Part shown: in pieces, positions 5,136-5,667 of the stretch
How the letters are laid out: every line of letters begins with the position of its first letter
Position numbering within the stretch: the first letter of the stretch is position 1
Assembly (NCBI GenBank): GCA_023663915.1
Contig: JAMPGN010000250.1
Span: 1 to 5,667 of the forward strand
Direction of reading: 5' to 3'
DNA from: Eubacterium sp.
Lineage (GTDB): Bacteria; Bacillota_A; Clostridia; Lachnospirales; Lachnospiraceae
DNA: 5,667 nt
Position numbers and translations under genes: made by a program
The notes under the pieces: model-generated
Seen by the model: only the letters and a program-made list of their open reading frames with translations
Database searches by the model: none
Told to the model about the DNA's origin: nothing

Positions 5136-5181
5136 AAAAATTTTGCCGTCCCTATCCGGCTGACTACCGGATAAGTCGGGC
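5136..5181 (-). terminator. Hairpin with A/T tail downstream of the small membrane protein gene
   Basis: On the minus strand CTTATCCGG (5175-5167) pairs with CCGGATAGG (5159-5151) around a 7-base loop. A 3-by-3 internal loop is closed by GCC/GGC (5181-5179 and 5147-5145). AAAATTTTT follows (5144-5136). It begins about 57 bases after the stop of the 42-codon gene and is the best terminator for it. The four A's between stem and T-run could be bidirectional pairing or a weak tail. Confidence 0.55.
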
Positions 5182-5237
5182 TTCATGCGGTGGCATAGCT
5201 CGTTCATCTTGACTGCCCACTGACTCGGTTGGGTTTG

Positions 5238-5366
5238 CTATTTACTGCTCTTGTGTTCTTCTGTTTCTCTTTTCTTTTTTGCTCCACTCCACCATGTACC
5301 AGCCAGCGAACAACTCCCGCCTAAGATGAACACGACAAAAATAATAAGCGCCCATAAATCATCCAT
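5238..5366 (-). CDS. Small single-pass membrane protein of unknown function (42 aa)
   Basis: This 42-residue reading frame starts ATGGATGATTTATGG, 9 bases after GGAG in AAAGGAG (5382-5376). It is preceded by a near-consensus promoter and followed by a hairpin terminator, so it has a complete gene architecture. The protein has a short acidic start (MDD), one hydrophobic segment (LWALIIFVVFILGGSCSLAG, about residues 4-23), then TWW and a charged cytoplasmic tail AKKKRETEEHKSSK. Basic residues just after the helix suggest the N-terminus is outside and the C-terminus inside. I do not recognise the family. It could be a membrane regulator, a stress peptide or a small subunit of a membrane complex; a type I toxin is a weaker possibility, since no antisense RNA is evident. 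It is not part of the toxin-antitoxin relic. Confidence 0.7.
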   Translation of the reverse strand: MDDLWALIIFVVFILGGSCSLAGTWWSGAKKKRETEEHKSSK

Positions 5367-5426
5367 TACTTATTTCTCCTTTCATAGACAGGACTAGATT
5401 AGATTGTAAATCCTGCCAATAAGGAC

Positions 5427-5455
5427 AATATAATGTATTTCATTCTAAATGTCAA
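5427..5455 (-). promoter_or_regulatory. Near-consensus promoter of the small membrane protein gene
   Basis: On the minus strand a perfect -35 TTGACA (5455-5450) is separated by exactly 17 bases from TATATT (5432-5427), five of six consensus matches. Transcription would start near 5420, giving a leader of about 54 bases before the ATG at 5366. It is the best-matched promoter of any protein gene in the window and strongly supports the small gene as real and well expressed. Confidence 0.85.
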
Positions 5456-5482
5456 GTATTTTATACATTTAGTATTATAAAT

Positions 5483-5510
5483 ATTGCTTGCTTTTTCTTG
5501 GACAAGCAAT
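5483..5510 (-). terminator. Possible terminator of the partial right-edge gene
   Basis: ATTGCTTG (5483-5490) and CAAGCAAT (5503-5510) form a perfect 8-bp inverted repeat with a 12-base loop. On the minus strand it starts 11 bases after the stop codon of the partial gene and is followed by ATTTATAAT. The tail is AU-rich but not a clean U-run. The placement favours a terminator; a regulator site upstream of the TTGACA promoter is the alternative. Confidence 0.45.
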
Positions 5511-5521
5511 CATGTGTTCGA

Positions 5522-5667
5522 CTATTCAAGTCGCTTATATATCAGGATTGCGACAACTTCAACTGTAAGCACAATATCATATAACCATTGAATACAATTG
5601 GCGGTTGAAAGATAATCTATGTTTATATGTGAAGATAATTTTGCAAATCCATTCACAAGAAGAATAA
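5522..5667 (-). CDS. C-terminal end of an unidentified protein (partial, runs off right edge)
   Basis: An open minus-strand frame enters from the right edge and continues for 47 codons to TAG (5522-5524). The visible end contains FAKLSSHINIDYLSTANC, then QWLYDIVLTVEVVAILIYKRLE. The last 22 residues are hydrophobic and end in a basic cluster, suggesting a C-terminal membrane helix or packed helix. I do not recognise the family. Support comes from the uninterrupted frame in AT-rich DNA and from a hairpin just after the stop. The region is short enough that chance is possible. Confidence 0.5.
   Translation of the reverse strand, partial: ILLVNGFAKLSSHINIDYLSTANCIQWLYDIVLTVEVVAILIYKRLE

Noticed and set aside
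1..5667. CRISPR array, phage genes or integrase/attachment site
   Set aside because: No regularly spaced direct repeats, phage-type proteins or recombinase motifs are visible; the tRNA 3' end shows no duplicated copy elsewhere in the window.

Overview
The window suggests a Gram-positive anaerobe of the class Clostridia, most likely Lachnospiraceae. The basis is moderate GC with AT-rich intergenic DNA, strong GGAGG ribosome binding sites, a tRNA gene without an encoded CCA end, a BlaI/M56 regulatory pair and a DinJ-YafQ relic. The taxonomic call is inference from style, not from a marker gene.

Left part (1-1630). A strong plus-strand terminator closes a gene that lies off the left edge. A single minus-strand tRNA-Ala gene with anticodon CGC follows, with its own extended -10 promoter and its own terminator. 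Divergent from it is a 402-codon gene for a tandem GNAT acetyltransferase. Its N-terminal half resembles streptothricin acetyltransferases and its C-terminal half resembles YhbS-type enzymes. It ends in a short hairpin shared with a convergent gene.

Centre (1632-4674, minus strand). Three genes run in the order blaI-like repressor, M56 (BlaR1/MecR1-like) membrane metallopeptidase, and a short-chain dehydrogenase resembling Gram-positive stress SDRs. The repressor and peptidase genes are one base apart, and the peptidase's ribosome binding site sits inside the end of the repressor gene. The dehydrogenase starts 54 bases further on with no visible terminator between. Upstream lies an unusually perfect operator: two 18-bp dyads, 32 bp centre to centre, that together form a 50-bp palindrome. 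The M56 protein has the zinc-protease core but lacks the penicillin-binding sensor of BlaR1; instead it has an unrecognised extracellular domain. The likely circuit is signal, then M56 activation, then BlaI loss, then expression of the three genes. No beta-lactamase gene is present in the window.

Right part (4680-5667). Directly behind the operator, on the plus strand, is a decayed DinJ-YafQ (type II toxin-antitoxin) module. The antitoxin lacks its N-terminus and has a one-base frameshift. The toxin has lost its N-terminal half and one catalytic histidine. Beyond it are two hairpins that probably terminate minus-strand transcripts, and a 42-codon gene for a small single-pass membrane protein, too short for routine gene calling, with a near-consensus promoter. 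Last is the C-terminal end of an unidentified minus-strand gene that runs off the right edge.
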